Counted from the first letter of the stretch, positions 40,717 through 52,210 are shown. The stretch: 64,000 nucleotides of DNA from Lysobacterales bacterium (GCA_019634735.1 JAHCAT010000016.1:35522-99521), one strand, 5' to 3'. Made by a program: numbers and translations. Notes: generated from the sequence alone by a model not told the origin.

Positions 40717-42057
40717 TCAGCCCCCGGCTTCGGCGATCCAGACCTCGACGCGACGGTTGCGCCTGCGTCCCTGCTCGGTGGCGCTGGAGGCGACCGGCAG
40801 GGCGCCGCCCAGGCCACGTGCGCGGGTGACCCGGATACCGCGTCTGGAAAGCTGCTCGGCGATGTAGTCGACGCGTTCGTTGGACAGCGCCAGGGCCAGG
40901 TAGGGCAGGGTTTCCGACGCCTCCACGAAGCCGATCAGCAGGACGCCCGTCCCGGCGCGCGCGGGCTCGGCGAGGAAGCGCGTGAGACGGTCCAGGTCGC
41001 GTTCGCCGCGGGTGTCCAGCACCCCGGCGCCCTGGCCGAAACGGAAGTTCAGCGACAGCCGGCGGGCACCGTCGACCAGGCGCAGGTATTCCTCCGGCAC
41101 CTCCGGTGCCGGTGGCAGCGCCACCTCGCGGATGGTCTGGGTCACGAAGCCGGCCTGCGCGACCAGCGGCTGGGCGGCCGGACCGACCGCGAACTCCGCG
41201 AACGCCCTGGCCTGCGGCGAGGCGTCGCTGCGCAGATAGAGATACAGCCGCCGGCTGAGCAGATAGTCCTCAACCGCCACGGTCTCGTCGCCTGGAAGAA
41301 TCGCGGCCGCGTCCAGGTCGCCGACCGCCAGCACGCGGGCACGGCGTGCGCCGCCCAGCCCGACGAAGCCGATCGCGAGCGGATCGGCGGCGACCGCCTC
41401 GGCAAGCGCGTCGCTGGACTCGTAGCGGACCGCGCCAGCGGACAGCACGCGTTCGCCCAGCACCAGGGTGCGGAACGTCTCCCAGGTGCCGGACCGCTCG
41501 TCGCGCGCGTGCAGGCGGACCGGGCCGGGCGCGCCACCAACCTCCCGCCAGTCGCGCGCCTGGCCCGAGAACAGGCGCCGCACGGCGGTCACGTCCAGCG
41601 CGCGCAGCGGATTGTCCGGATGCACGATGATCGCAAGGCCGTCGAGCGCCACCACGTACTCCTGGCCGGCACCATCGAGACGGCCGAGACCGGCGCCGGC
41701 CGCCGCCGCGATCTCCTCGGCGGTCGCGGGACGCGAGGACATCGCGATATCCGCCTGCCCGGCCAGCAGGGCGCGCATGCCGGTGTTCGATCCATGGCTG
41801 CGCAACTGCACGCGCAGTGCGCCGCCGACGAACTCGCCCTCGCCCTCGGCGCCGGGCCGCCACTCGGGGGAGGGCTCGCCACCGTCGAGCAGCCAGCGCT
41901 CGACCAGTGCCGGCGCCAGGTGCTCGCCGATCGTGTTGGAACCCTGGATGCGCAGCGTTTCGGCCGCGAGGGCCTGCATCGTGCAAGCCAGCGCCAGCAA
42001 GGACCACAGCGCCGTCGCCGTCGCCATCCGCACCACGATCGCATTCACCTTCGTCAC
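40717..42057 (-). CDS. PstS-like phosphate-binding domain fused to OmpA peptidoglycan-binding domain
   Basis: 446-aa exported protein. Signal peptide (about 1-31), then a PBP-like domain starting LRIQGSNTIGEHLAP, with RSHGSNTGMRALLAGQADIAMSS (shown in part) and RDERSGTWETF, the phosphate-contacting loops of PstS-type proteins. From about residue 320 an OmpA C-terminal domain follows: FRFGQGAGVLD, LIGFVEASE, LALSNERVDYIAEQLSRRGI and RNRRVEVWI. So a ligand-binding domain is tied to the cell wall. No pst transporter genes are adjacent. Substrate could be phosphate or another anion. Confidence 0.88.
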   Translation of the reverse strand: MTKVNAIVVRMATATALWSLLALACTMQALAAETLRIQGSNTIGEHLAPALVERWLLDGGEPSPEWRPGAEGEGEFVGGALRVQLRSHGSNTGMRALLAGQADIAMSSRPATAEEIAAAAGAGLGRLDGAGQEYVVALDGLAIIVHPDNPLRALDVTAVRRLFSGQARDWREVGGAPGPVRLHARDERSGTWETFRTLVLGERVLSAGAVRYESSDALAEAVAADPLAIGFVGLGGARRARVLAVGDLDAAAILPGDETVAVEDYLLSRRLYLYLRSDASPQARAFAEFAVGPAAQPLVAQAGFVTQTIREVALPPAPEVPEEYLRLVDGARRLSLNFRFGQGAGVLDTRGERDLDRLTRFLAEPARAGTGVLLIGFVEASETLPYLALALSNERVDYIAEQLSRRGIRVTRARGLGGALPVASSATEQGRRRNRRVEVWIAEAGG

Positions 42058-42322
42058 CTCGCCCCGGATGCAAGCCGCGCAGGATGCCGGGCCCGGATGA
42101 CGTGTCGATTACCGGCGCGGATCGCAACCCGGGCAAGGTCCGATCAGTAGACACCTTCCCAGCCCATGGACAGACCTGCGTGAATCGAGCACGCGCGCGC
42201 CTGATGCATAGGAGCCGGACACGGACATGTGCCGGGCCCGGCGAGTCCGATCAAGACCAGGACCGCCTTGCTCAGACCCTCCCTGGCGGTGCGGGGATTG
42301 CAGCAGTTGACCCAGCGGCCGC

Positions 42323-43183
42323 TCAGTCGCCGGTCGCCACCGGGCGCGCCGGATCGGTGATCCAGCCGCTCCACGAGGGTGCGTACAGGCGCGAGCCGTG
42401 CAGGCCGGCGTGCTCCATCGCCAGCAGGTTGTGCACGGCGGTGACGCCCGAGCCGCACATGTGCACGACCTGGGAGGGCGCACGACCCTGCAGGAGGGCC
42501 TCGAACTGCCGGCGCAGCTCGGCGGCCGGCAGGAAGCCGCCGTCGGCCGCCAGGTTGGCCGAGTACGGGCGGTTGCGGGCGCCCGGCACGTGGCCGGCCC
42601 GCGCGTCGATCGGCTCGACCTCGCCCCGGAACCTGGGCCCCGCGCGGGCATCCAGGAGGAGGATCTCTCCTCTGGCGAGCGCCGCCGCCAGCGCGCCGGC
42701 CTCCTCACAGGCCCTGCCAAGGGTGGAGGGGAGCATCGGCAGATCGCCGATCTTGCGCGGCGGCTTGTCGTCCGCCACCGGCAGGCCGGCGCCGGTCCAG
42801 GCGGCCCAGCCCCCGTCGATGACCGCCACCCGGCGGTGCCCGCAACTGCGAAGCAGCCACCAGGCCCGCGCCGCCGCCAGGGCACCGCCGGCGTCGTCGT
42901 AGCAGGCGACATCGGTATCGGGCCCGATCCCCCATCGGCCGCAGATGGCCGCGAAAACGCCGGGGTCGGGCAGCGGGTGTCTGCCCAGTCCGGATCGGCC
43001 CAGGTCGCTGAGATCGGTGTCGAGGTGGGCGTAGCGCGCGCCCGGCAGGTGGCTGCGCCCATAGGCCTGCCAGCCGGCGTTGGCGTCGGCCAGCGCGTAG
43101 CGGCAGTCCAGCACCACCAGGTCGGGATCGCCCAGGCGTGCGGCCACCCCGGCGGGAGCCACCAGGGTGTCGGGAAAGCTCAC
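42323..43183 (-). CDS. sseA: 3-mercaptopyruvate sulfurtransferase (SseA-type)
   Basis: Two-domain rhodanese-fold sulfurtransferase (286 aa). The catalytic loop is HMCGSGVTA (Cys243), the mercaptopyruvate sulfurtransferase form rather than the rhodanese CRxGxR loop. The inactive N-terminal domain has VVLDCRYALAD and VIDGGWAAW. The start is GTG 43183, which overlaps the nudL stop (GTGA) and begins SFPDTLVAPAGVA; no ATG is close. It is the last gene of DUF1289-nudL-sseA. Confidence 0.92.
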   Translation of the reverse strand: MSFPDTLVAPAGVAARLGDPDLVVLDCRYALADANAGWQAYGRSHLPGARYAHLDTDLSDLGRSGLGRHPLPDPGVFAAICGRWGIGPDTDVACYDDAGGALAAARAWWLLRSCGHRRVAVIDGGWAAWTGAGLPVADDKPPRKIGDLPMLPSTLGRACEEAGALAAALARGEILLLDARAGPRFRGEVEPIDARAGHVPGARNRPYSANLAADGGFLPAAELRRQFEALLQGRAPSQVVHMCGSGVTAVHNLLAMEHAGLHGSRLYAPSWSGWITDPARPVATGD

Positions 43184-43806
43184 AGGGGCACGCCCCGCAG
43201 CCGCCCGAGCAGGCGTTCCAGGATCATCGCGGTGGCGCCCCAGATGGTGTGGCCCTCGAACTCGAGGGCCCGAAGCTCGATGTCGAGGCCCGGGCGCGGC
43301 AGCGGATAGGGCCGCCACAGCTCGCTTCGGGCGGCCAGCGCCAGCGGCAGCTCGAAAGCGCAGCTGACCTCGCCGGCGCACAGGCGCAACCGGTAGCCCG
43401 GATCCACCCTGGCCACCACGGGCTGAACCAGATACTCGCTGACCGTCGCCAGCGGCTCCATCCGCCCCAGCGGCCGAACCTGGCCGGCGGACACGCCGAC
43501 CTCCTCCTGAGTCTCGCGGATCGCCGCGGCCACCGCATCGGCGTCGCCCGCGTCGATCCGGCCACCCGGAAAGCTGACCTGGCCACCGTGATGGGTCATG
43601 CCTTCCTGGCGGCGGGTGAGCAGCACATGCAGGCCGTCCGGGCGCGGCACCAGGCCGACCAGGACCGCGGCTGGCCGCAAGGGTCGGGGCCCGCCCCACC
43701 AGCGCTCCAGGGCCGCCAGGTTGTCCGCCGGCAGGTCCGGATCGCCGGCCAGCGGCAGCAGGCGCTCGGTCAGCGCCGGCCAGGGCGGTGCCAGCGTCTC
43801 AGGCAT
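43180..43806 (-). CDS. nudL: NUDIX hydrolase, CoA pyrophosphatase type (NudL/YeaB)
   Basis: 208 aa. Family stretch VLLTRRQEGMTHHGGQVSFP followed by GGRIDAGD and the NUDIX core RETQEEVG. The HHGGQVSFPGG lead-in is characteristic of coenzyme A diphosphatases, which cleave CoA to phosphopantetheine and ADP. The C-terminal GHTIWGATAMIL also fits. ATG 43806 overlaps the end of the DUF1289 gene by 8 bases. Confidence 0.9.
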   Translation of the reverse strand: MPETLAPPWPALTERLLPLAGDPDLPADNLAALERWWGGPRPLRPAAVLVGLVPRPDGLHVLLTRRQEGMTHHGGQVSFPGGRIDAGDADAVAAAIRETQEEVGVSAGQVRPLGRMEPLATVSEYLVQPVVARVDPGYRLRLCAGEVSCAFELPLALAARSELWRPYPLPRPGLDIELRALEFEGHTIWGATAMILERLLGRLRGVPL

Positions 43807-43996
43807 GGCCGCGCTCCTGCTCGCGGCGCGGCAGCACGACCTCCATGATCCGCATCCGCGCCGGTTCGCCCATGCTGGCCCAGCCGGCGATCTCCGCACC
43901 GGTGCGCAGGCAGCCAGCGCAGTAGCCCTCGTCGTCCAGCGTGCAGACGCCGGTGCACGGGCTGAGGATGGCTGGAGGGATGGCGGGTAGGGACAC
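43799..43996 (-). CDS. DUF1289 cysteine-rich small protein
   Basis: 65 aa. Pattern SPCTGVCTLDDEGYCAGCLR with four cysteines, probably metal-binding, followed by the conserved EIAGWASMGEPARMRI. Function unknown. It overlaps nudL, so it is translated with it. Confidence 0.88.
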   Translation of the reverse strand: MSLPAIPPAILSPCTGVCTLDDEGYCAGCLRTGAEIAGWASMGEPARMRIMEVVLPRREQERGHA

Positions 43997-44040
43997 GTTG
44001 CGACTCGATGGCGGATCGGGTCCGGGGCCCGGAAACGCAG

Positions 44041-44062
44041 CGGGGCGGATCGCTCCGCCCCG
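44041..44062 (-). terminator. Terminator of the FKBP gene
   Basis: CGGGGCGGA (44041-44049), 4-base loop, TCCGCCCCG (44054-44062): perfect 9-bp stem, 27 bases after the FKBP stop, followed on the minus strand by CTGCGTTTCC. Confidence 0.65.
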
Positions 44063-44089
44063 GCTGGCCGTGCCCCGGGGGGGTGCGGC

Positions 44090-44797
44090 TTACTTCACTT
44101 CGATGAGCTTGATGTCGAAGGCCAGCGCCTCGTTCGGACCGATCGGCGGCTGGCCGCGCTCGCCGTAGGCCAGTTCCGGCGGCAGGAACACCTGCCAGTG
44201 GTCGCCCACCTTCATCCGCGGCAGCACTTCCTGCCAGCCACGCAGGACCTCGTCGACCTTGAAGGTGACCGGCTGGCCGCGCGCGAACGAGCTGTCGAAC
44301 TCGAACCCGGTCGAGGCGATCGAGCCGCGGTAGTGGATGCTGACCTCGCTCTGCGCGGTCGGGCTGCGGCCGCTGCCGGCCTCGATGACGCGGTACTGGA
44401 TGCCGTTCGGGAGCGACTGGATGCCGGTCTTGGAGCGGTTCTCGGCCATGAACCGATCGCTCTTGGTCTTGTTCTCGGCGGCGAGCTGGCGCAGGCGGCC
44501 GACCGCCTCCTCGCGCATGCGCGCCTGGAACGCCATCAGGTTGGCGCGCATCTCCTCGGCGGGTACGGTGGGATTGCGACCGGCAGCCGCGTCCTGGATG
44601 GCGCGGATCACGGTGTTGACGTCGATGTCCGCGCTCTTGTCGCGGAAATCGGAGCCAAGCTCGTAGCCGATCGCGTAGCTCAGCTTGTTCTTGTCGGTGG
44701 CCGGGATGGCCGGACGCTCGCCCGACTGCGGGTCCTGGGCGGCGGCGGCGGTGGCGAAGAGGGCCGCAAGCACGAGCGCGGCACGACGGAACAGCAT
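44090..44797 (-). CDS. FKBP-type peptidyl-prolyl isomerase (Mip/FkpA-like), periplasmic
   Basis: 235 aa with signal peptide (MLFRRAALVLAALFATAAAA). The N-terminal helical dimerisation domain starts KLSYAIGYELGSDFR. The C-terminal FKBP domain has VSIHYRGSIASTGFEFDSS, GWQEVLPRMKVGDHWQVFLP and PELAYGERG. It acts as folding catalyst and chaperone in the periplasm. AGGAGG lies 6 bases before ATG 44797; an in-frame ATG 15 codons upstream would spoil the signal peptide. Confidence 0.95.
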   Translation of the reverse strand: MLFRRAALVLAALFATAAAAQDPQSGERPAIPATDKNKLSYAIGYELGSDFRDKSADIDVNTVIRAIQDAAAGRNPTVPAEEMRANLMAFQARMREEAVGRLRQLAAENKTKSDRFMAENRSKTGIQSLPNGIQYRVIEAGSGRSPTAQSEVSIHYRGSIASTGFEFDSSFARGQPVTFKVDEVLRGWQEVLPRMKVGDHWQVFLPPELAYGERGQPPIGPNEALAFDIKLIEVK

Positions 44798-44975
44798 GAA
44801 GAACCTCCTGGGAGTGCGACGCGGTTGGGAATCAGCGGGCAAGTGTAGTGGAAGCGGCCCGGCGCCGCGGTGGCGCCGGTTGGCCTGCGTTCAAGCAGGG
44901 CCGATCGGCAGGATCGCGCTGCCCGCCGGCCGGCCGCGGCCTACAATCGCCCTTTCGACCGACACGGACCCCGCG

Positions 44976-45758
44976 ATGAGCTACCGCACCCTGCTGAGCG
45001 CCGACGAGGGCGCCGTCCGCACCCTCACCATCAACCGCCCGGACAAGCTGAACGCGCTGAACCGCGAGGTCATCGCCGAGTTGTCGGTGGCCTTCGCGCA
45101 GGCCGCCCAGGACGACGCCGTACGCGTGGTGCTGCTGACCGGGGCGGGCGCCAAGGCCTTCGTGGCCGGGGCCGACATCGCCGAGATGGCCGGCCTCAGC
45201 CCCGTCGAACTGCGCGATTTCTCGCGCCGCGGCCAGGCCCTGATGCGCTCGATCGAGCGCCTGGGCAAGCCGGTGGTCGCGGTGCTGAACGGTTTCGCCC
45301 TGGGCGGCGGCTTTGAACTGGCGATGGCCGCGCACCTGCGCCTGGCCGCCGATACCGCGAAGATCGGCCAACCCGAGGTCAAGCTGGGACTGATTCCCGG
45401 CTTCGGCGGCACCCAGCGCCTGCCCCGTCTGGCCGGTCGCGCCGCAGCCCTGGAGCTGTGCCTGGCGGGCGAGCCGATCGCCGCCGCCCGCGCCCACCAG
45501 CTCGGCCTGGTCAACCAGGTGCTGCCCGCCGACGAGTTGACGGCGGGCGCCATGGCGCTCGCCAGCCGACTTGCCGGCATGGCGCCCCAGGCCCTGCGCG
45601 GCGTCATCGACGCCGTGGTGCTGGGCGCCGACATGGCCACCGACCAGGGCCTGGACTACGAGACCCAGCTGTTCGCGGTGCTGGCCAGCACCGCTGACAT
45701 GCGCGAGGGCACCAGCGCGTTCCTGGAAAAGCGGTCGCCGCAGTTCAGTGGGCGCTGA
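44976..45758 (+). CDS. Enoyl-CoA hydratase/isomerase family protein
   Basis: 260 aa crotonase. Both catalytic glutamates are present: GFALGGGFELAMAA and IGQPEVKLGLIPGFGG; the oxyanion motif is FVAGADIAEM. This is the full hydratase signature, unlike the crotonase at 37848. The likely role is hydration of short-chain 2-enoyl-CoA in beta-oxidation. TACAAT at 44942-44947 is a plausible -10 element 28 bases upstream. It stands alone, divergent from the FKBP gene. Confidence 0.93.
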   Translation: MSYRTLLSADEGAVRTLTINRPDKLNALNREVIAELSVAFAQAAQDDAVRVVLLTGAGAKAFVAGADIAEMAGLSPVELRDFSRRGQALMRSIERLGKPVVAVLNGFALGGGFELAMAAHLRLAADTAKIGQPEVKLGLIPGFGGTQRLPRLAGRAAALELCLAGEPIAAARAHQLGLVNQVLPADELTAGAMALASRLAGMAPQALRGVIDAVVLGADMATDQGLDYETQLFAVLASTADMREGTSAFLEKRSPQFSGR

Positions 45759-45813
45759 AGCTTGCCGCCGCATCCGACCGTGCTGCGCCCTGCGGCAGCC
45801 CTCCGCGCTGCCC

Positions 45814-47712
<1,899 letters not shown>

Positions 47713-47858
47713 GCCTGACTCCTGCCTTGTCCTTCGCCCGCCGTGCGCCGCGCACCGGGTCGGATACCTGCCTGCAACGCGGCAGGGCCGTTCATGGGGT
47801 CGACGGTTGCGGTCGGGCAAGGGCATTAAGCTGTGGCGACCGTCACCCGAACGACACC

Positions 47859-49142
47859 ATGCCTTACTCGACGCGCGCCCCGCATCCGACCCGACCCGCG
47901 TTCGCGGCAGGACGTCGCCTGGCCGCCCCCGGGCTTGCCTTGCTGGCACTTGCCTCGATCCTGCCCGGTCCGCTCCTGGCCGACGAGGGCGCCGAGGTCT
48001 TCCAGCGCTGCCTGGCCGGGCTGGCCGCGCCTGCGGCCCGCGCCGGCATCGACGCCGACTTCTTCCATCGCACCACCGCTGCGCTGGCGCCCGATCCCGG
48101 CGTGCTGGAACTGCTCGACGCCCAGCCCGAGTTCACCACGCCGCTGTGGGACTATCTTGCCGGCCTGGTCGACGACGAGCGGGTCGACGACGGCCGCACC
48201 GCCCTGCAGCAGAACAGCGCGCTGCTGGCACGCATCGAGGCGCGCTTCGGCGTCGACCCGGCCACCGTGGTCGCGGTCTGGGGCGTGGAAAGCGACTTCG
48301 GCCGGATCACCGGCAAGCGTCCCCTGCTGCGCTCGCTGGCGACGCTGTCCTGCGCCGGCCGCCGGCAGCCGTTCTTCCGGGGCGAACTGTTCGCCCTCCT
48401 TCGTTTGCTGCAGTCCGGCGACCTGGTCGACCGCGACCTCACCGGCTCCTGGGCCGGTGCGTTCGGGCAGACCCAGTTCATGCCCAGCACTTACCAGCGG
48501 ATCGCCGTCGACTTCGACGGCGACGGCCGCCGCGACCTGGTCGACAGCGTCGACGACGCCCTGGCATCGACCGCCAATTACCTCAGGCAGGCCGGCTGGC
48601 GCACCGGCCAGCCCTGGGGCGTCGAGGTGCGGCTGCCGGCCAGCCTCGACCTGGCCAGGGCCGGGCGCCGCAACAAGGCGCCGGTGTCGACCTGGCAGGC
48701 GCGCGGGGTCCGCCGCCTGGACGGCCGCGAACTGGTCGGACCGGGCTTCGAGGCCGGCGTCCAGGCCGCGGTGATCGCACCGACCGGACGCGACGGCCCC
48801 GCCTTCCTGGTGCTGCGCAACTACGACGCGATCTTCTCCTACAACGCCGCGGAGAGCTACGCGCTCGCCATCGCCCTGCTCGCCGAGCGCCTGCGCGGCG
48901 CAGGTCCGCTGCCGGTCACGCCCTGGCCGACCGACGACCCCGGCCTGTCGCGCGCCGAACGCCGGCAACTGCAGACCCTGCTGCTGGCGCGCGGGCATGA
49001 CATCGGCGAGGCCGACGGCCTGATCGGCACGCTGACCCGGCGGGCGATCGTCGAGGAACAGCGCCGGCTGGGCCTCGAGCCCGCCGATGGCCGGGCCGGC
49101 CAGCGCGTGCTGGCCGCGCTCCAGGAGGCGGCAGCGCCCTGA
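47859..49142 (+). CDS. Lytic murein transglycosylase (MltB family) with C-terminal peptidoglycan-binding domain
   Basis: 427 aa. Signal peptide to about residue 41, then the SLT_2/MltB catalytic domain with the acid Glu144 in VVAVWGVESDFGRITG, and GQTQFMPSTYQR. The tail from about 355 is a PG_binding_1 domain (QTLLLARGHDIGEADGLIGT). It cleaves peptidoglycan to 1,6-anhydro products in the periplasm. No lipobox, so probably soluble, unlike E. coli MltB. Confidence 0.92.
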   Translation: MPYSTRAPHPTRPAFAAGRRLAAPGLALLALASILPGPLLADEGAEVFQRCLAGLAAPAARAGIDADFFHRTTAALAPDPGVLELLDAQPEFTTPLWDYLAGLVDDERVDDGRTALQQNSALLARIEARFGVDPATVVAVWGVESDFGRITGKRPLLRSLATLSCAGRRQPFFRGELFALLRLLQSGDLVDRDLTGSWAGAFGQTQFMPSTYQRIAVDFDGDGRRDLVDSVDDALASTANYLRQAGWRTGQPWGVEVRLPASLDLARAGRRNKAPVSTWQARGVRRLDGRELVGPGFEAGVQAAVIAPTGRDGPAFLVLRNYDAIFSYNAAESYALAIALLAERLRGAGPLPVTPWPTDDPGLSRAERRQLQTLLLARGHDIGEADGLIGTLTRRAIVEEQRRLGLEPADGRAGQRVLAALQEAAAP

Positions 49143-49172
49143 CCTCGGGGCGAAGTCATGGCGGGCGCCGGC

Positions 49173-51275
49173 TCAGGGTCTTGCCGCCGAGGTGCCGCCG
49201 AAGGCCGGATCCGCGCGGATCCGAACCTGGGCCAGCAATGGCACCGGCTGGACGCCGGTCGCACTGGACCGGGTGCCGCGCAGAAGGATCCGCTCGCCGT
49301 CGGCCGAGATCGCCAGCGCCGACACGTCGACCCACGTGGACACGTCGTATCCTGCAGCGGCCACCGCGGTGCGGATCGACACCATGCCGGTATCGGCGGT
49401 CCACAGGGCTGCATCGATCGGCGCACCGAGGGGCTGCGGGACCGGCGATACGCCATCCGACTCGAAGTAGAAGCGTTCTGCGCAGTTGCCGACCGCCACG
49501 GTGGCCGCCGCATCGATCGCAGTCAGTTCGCAGGTCTCCCTGGGATTGCTGGTCAGGGTGCCCAGGCGCACCACCTGGCCATCCCCAAGCCGGTACCACG
49601 GCGCGAAGGCGTCGAGCACCTGCATGCCCGGGGCGCGGCTGTGGTGGCCGAACATCACCGAGCAATCGGGACCACAGCCGACCGGGTTGTAGAGCTGACG
49701 GCCATCGGGTGCCAGCACCGGCACCGGCGGTCCCTGGTCCGGGGGCCAGGTGATCAGGGCCGCCGACGGCGGGGCCATGAAGGGTCCGTGCACGGGGATG
49801 ATCCGGACCCCGAACAGGCTGCGGTCCGACGAAAGGGCATAGCGCGGCTCCTCCCGTGTCAAGGCCGGCAGGTCGCCGCTGGAGCGCGGCAACCAGCGCG
49901 TCCCCTGCTCGGGGTCCCAGCGCCAGCCCTGGAGCGGCGCCGTGGCGCTGCTGCGACCGACGCCCAGCACCTCGCCACCGTGCGCGGACAGGCCGGTGGC
50001 CCGGGACCAGTCGCCGGGGCCGTCGGGCAAGGCACGCCACTCGCCCTCGACCCAGGCCACCGGTCTGCTGCGAAACTCGTCGAAGCGCTCGGTGGCGACC
50101 ACGGCATCTCCTGCCGAATCCACCAGAATCATCCCGTCTGGGTGCAGGGATCCCAGGCGATGCCACCGGTCCTGGCCGGCAGCCAGGCTGAGCACCCGAA
50201 GCGTGCCGGCCCCATCGCCGATGCCGACGACTGCCAGTATGTTCCCGTTGCCGTCGAACAAGGCCTGCAGGGGCACGACCTGGACGCCAGCCAGCCCGTC
50301 GATGCGCGAGGGCAGTTCGAGCAGCTCGATGCTGGCGCGGTCGCCCAGCCCGGGCGGACGCCAGGGGCAGCCCATCCCCTGCAAAGCGGTCAGCCGTTGC
50401 AGGGGTAGAGTGCCCTCCCCATAGCCGGCAACCATCGACCGGTAGCGCAGGGTGGCGAGATCGCAGCCGACGGCCAGCTCGATGTCGCCCCAGACCGTGC
50501 GACGCACCTGGCCCGAATCGAAAGCATCGCCGAACCTCGCGCCGGTCGCGGTATGCACGCCCTCGAAGACCAGTCCCCCGTGCGGGCCGGGCTCACCGAC
50601 GCCGGTGATCCAATAGGGCATGCCTGCAAGATCGTAGGTGTACCAGGTCAGCAGCGCCTGTCGCGGACCGATCCATTGCAGAGTGATGCCTTCGCCATTG
50701 CGGTCGGGTGCGTACCAGGAGCCGCTTTGTCCCGCGAACGCCGAGGTCTCCTCGCCAGGCCGGCCGAATGGCGCCTCGCAGCGCGTCCCCCAGGCCGGCG
50801 CGAGGCGCGCCAGATCGCGCGCACGTTGCTCGCCATAGGCCTGGTAGCTCAACAGCCCCCGCTGGCAATCCTGGAAGGAGATGCGGGCGGATCCGACCAC
50901 CTGGCGCTCGACATCTGCCGGATCGAATCCGGCGCCGAAACGCGCGCCCCGGTGGGCGACCAGTTGCGGAAACGCCAGGAACCAGCCGTCGCCGTCCTGG
51001 TCGATCCGCCCGGCGGCCGTGAGCCAGCGCTGCGCGCCTTCGCCATCGTAGGTGAACCAGTACAGCAGGGCCTGGCCTCCGCCAAGCATTTCCAGGGACC
51101 ACCCCTCACCGCTGCGGCCTGGCGATACCCAGTGTCCTGCGTGTCCCTGGGTTGGAGCCACGCCGGCCTGAGCCAAGCCCGCCGATGCAAGCATCAGCGC
51201 CAGCGCAGCCACCATCGATGCGGTGCATTGCAAGGCGGTGGTGAGCGCTTTTTTGCCATTCAGAAGGTTGCTCAT
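49173..51275 (-). CDS. Large secreted protein with a duplicated W/Y-rich module
   Basis: 700 aa with signal peptide (hydrophobic segment about 15-37, ending AQAGVAP). The module starting GHWVSPGRSGEGWSLEML and continuing LLYWFTYDGEGAQRWL recurs about 110 residues later as GSWYAPDRNGEGITLQWI and LLTWYTYDLAGMPYWI. The remaining ~400 residues are beta-rich, with short repeats around LSSDRSLFGV and AISADGERILLRG, possibly a propeller. Function unknown; module type recalled from other Lysobacterales exported proteins. Stands alone, convergent with the transglycosylase. Confidence 0.75.
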   Translation of the reverse strand: MSNLLNGKKALTTALQCTASMVAALALMLASAGLAQAGVAPTQGHAGHWVSPGRSGEGWSLEMLGGGQALLYWFTYDGEGAQRWLTAAGRIDQDGDGWFLAFPQLVAHRGARFGAGFDPADVERQVVGSARISFQDCQRGLLSYQAYGEQRARDLARLAPAWGTRCEAPFGRPGEETSAFAGQSGSWYAPDRNGEGITLQWIGPRQALLTWYTYDLAGMPYWITGVGEPGPHGGLVFEGVHTATGARFGDAFDSGQVRRTVWGDIELAVGCDLATLRYRSMVAGYGEGTLPLQRLTALQGMGCPWRPPGLGDRASIELLELPSRIDGLAGVQVVPLQALFDGNGNILAVVGIGDGAGTLRVLSLAAGQDRWHRLGSLHPDGMILVDSAGDAVVATERFDEFRSRPVAWVEGEWRALPDGPGDWSRATGLSAHGGEVLGVGRSSATAPLQGWRWDPEQGTRWLPRSSGDLPALTREEPRYALSSDRSLFGVRIIPVHGPFMAPPSAALITWPPDQGPPVPVLAPDGRQLYNPVGCGPDCSVMFGHHSRAPGMQVLDAFAPWYRLGDGQVVRLGTLTSNPRETCELTAIDAAATVAVGNCAERFYFESDGVSPVPQPLGAPIDAALWTADTGMVSIRTAVAAAGYDVSTWVDVSALAISADGERILLRGTRSSATGVQPVPLLAQVRIRADPAFGGTSAARP

Positions 51276-51460
51276 GGTCGTTCTTGGGAAACTGCCGGGC
51301 GGTTCACCATAGGTGCCGCTTCCTGGCCGGTCAACCGCGTCCGGCGGACAGATACCGTGCTGGCGGCGCGTGGCAGCGCCACGGGCCGGGAAGCCCGCGT
51401 GGACGCGCAGACATGAGGTCGCGTGCGTCCTGCGCCTTCCTGGCCTGCGCCCGACACCGG

Positions 51461-52210
51461 TCAGGGCGCTGGCAGGACGGTGCCTCCCGGGCAGGCCGCA
51501 GTGGTCGCGCATGGGCGGAACAGCGCATCCAGGTCGTTGCCACAGGCCACCCGCCACTGGCCCGGCGCCAGTCCGTCCATCTCCAGCGCGCCGATCGCCA
51601 GCCGATTCAAGCCCACCACGTGATTGCCGGTGGCCGCGAACATCCGGCGGACCTGGTGGTAGCGACCCTCGGTCAGCACCAGGCGCGCCCGGCGCGGGCC
51701 CAGCGCCAGCATGCACGCCGGCGCCAGGGGCCGGGTCTCGCCCTCGAGCAGCAGCGTTCCGCTGGCGAACAGGTCGCCTTCGTCGCCGCGCAGGTCCTCG
51801 GCCAGCTCGGCCTCGTAGAGTTTTTCCACGTTCGCGCGCGGCGAGATGATGCGGTGCAGGAGCTGGCCGTCGTCGGTCAGCAGCAACAGGCCGCCGGTCT
51901 CCCGGTCGAGCCGGCCGACAGAGGCCAGGGCCGGACTGCGCAACGCGAAGCGCGGCGGAAACAGCGAATGCACCAGCGGACCCGGACCGCGCGTCGAACA
52001 CACCACGCCCACCGGCTTGTTCAATACAAGGGTCAGTGGCGGCGGCGGATCGAGCGGTTCGCCGTCCAGTCGCACCCCCTGCGGATCGACGTCGTCGTCC
52101 GCGTAGAGCACCTGCCCTCCGGCGTCGGTGATCCGGCCCTGCCGGAACAGCGCCAGCACCTGCTTGCGGCTGCCATACCCCAGGTTGGCGACCCGCCGCA
52201 GCAGTTTCAT
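51461..52210 (-). CDS. rsuA: 16S rRNA pseudouridine synthase (RsuA type)
   Basis: 249 aa. The N-terminal S4-like RNA-binding segment is degenerate. The catalytic motif is SVGRLDRETGGLLLLTDDG with Asp102, then EGRYHQVRRMFAATGNHV. RsuA makes pseudouridine 516 in 16S rRNA; a RluE/RluF-type target cannot be excluded. The start overlaps the stop of the methyltransferase gene (ATGA). Last gene of the AAA-yoaA-rsmC-rsuA run. Confidence 0.9.
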   Translation of the reverse strand: MKLLRRVANLGYGSRKQVLALFRQGRITDAGGQVLYADDDVDPQGVRLDGEPLDPPPPLTLVLNKPVGVVCSTRGPGPLVHSLFPPRFALRSPALASVGRLDRETGGLLLLTDDGQLLHRIISPRANVEKLYEAELAEDLRGDEGDLFASGTLLLEGETRPLAPACMLALGPRRARLVLTEGRYHQVRRMFAATGNHVVGLNRLAIGALEMDGLAPGQWRVACGNDLDALFRPCATTAACPGGTVLPAP

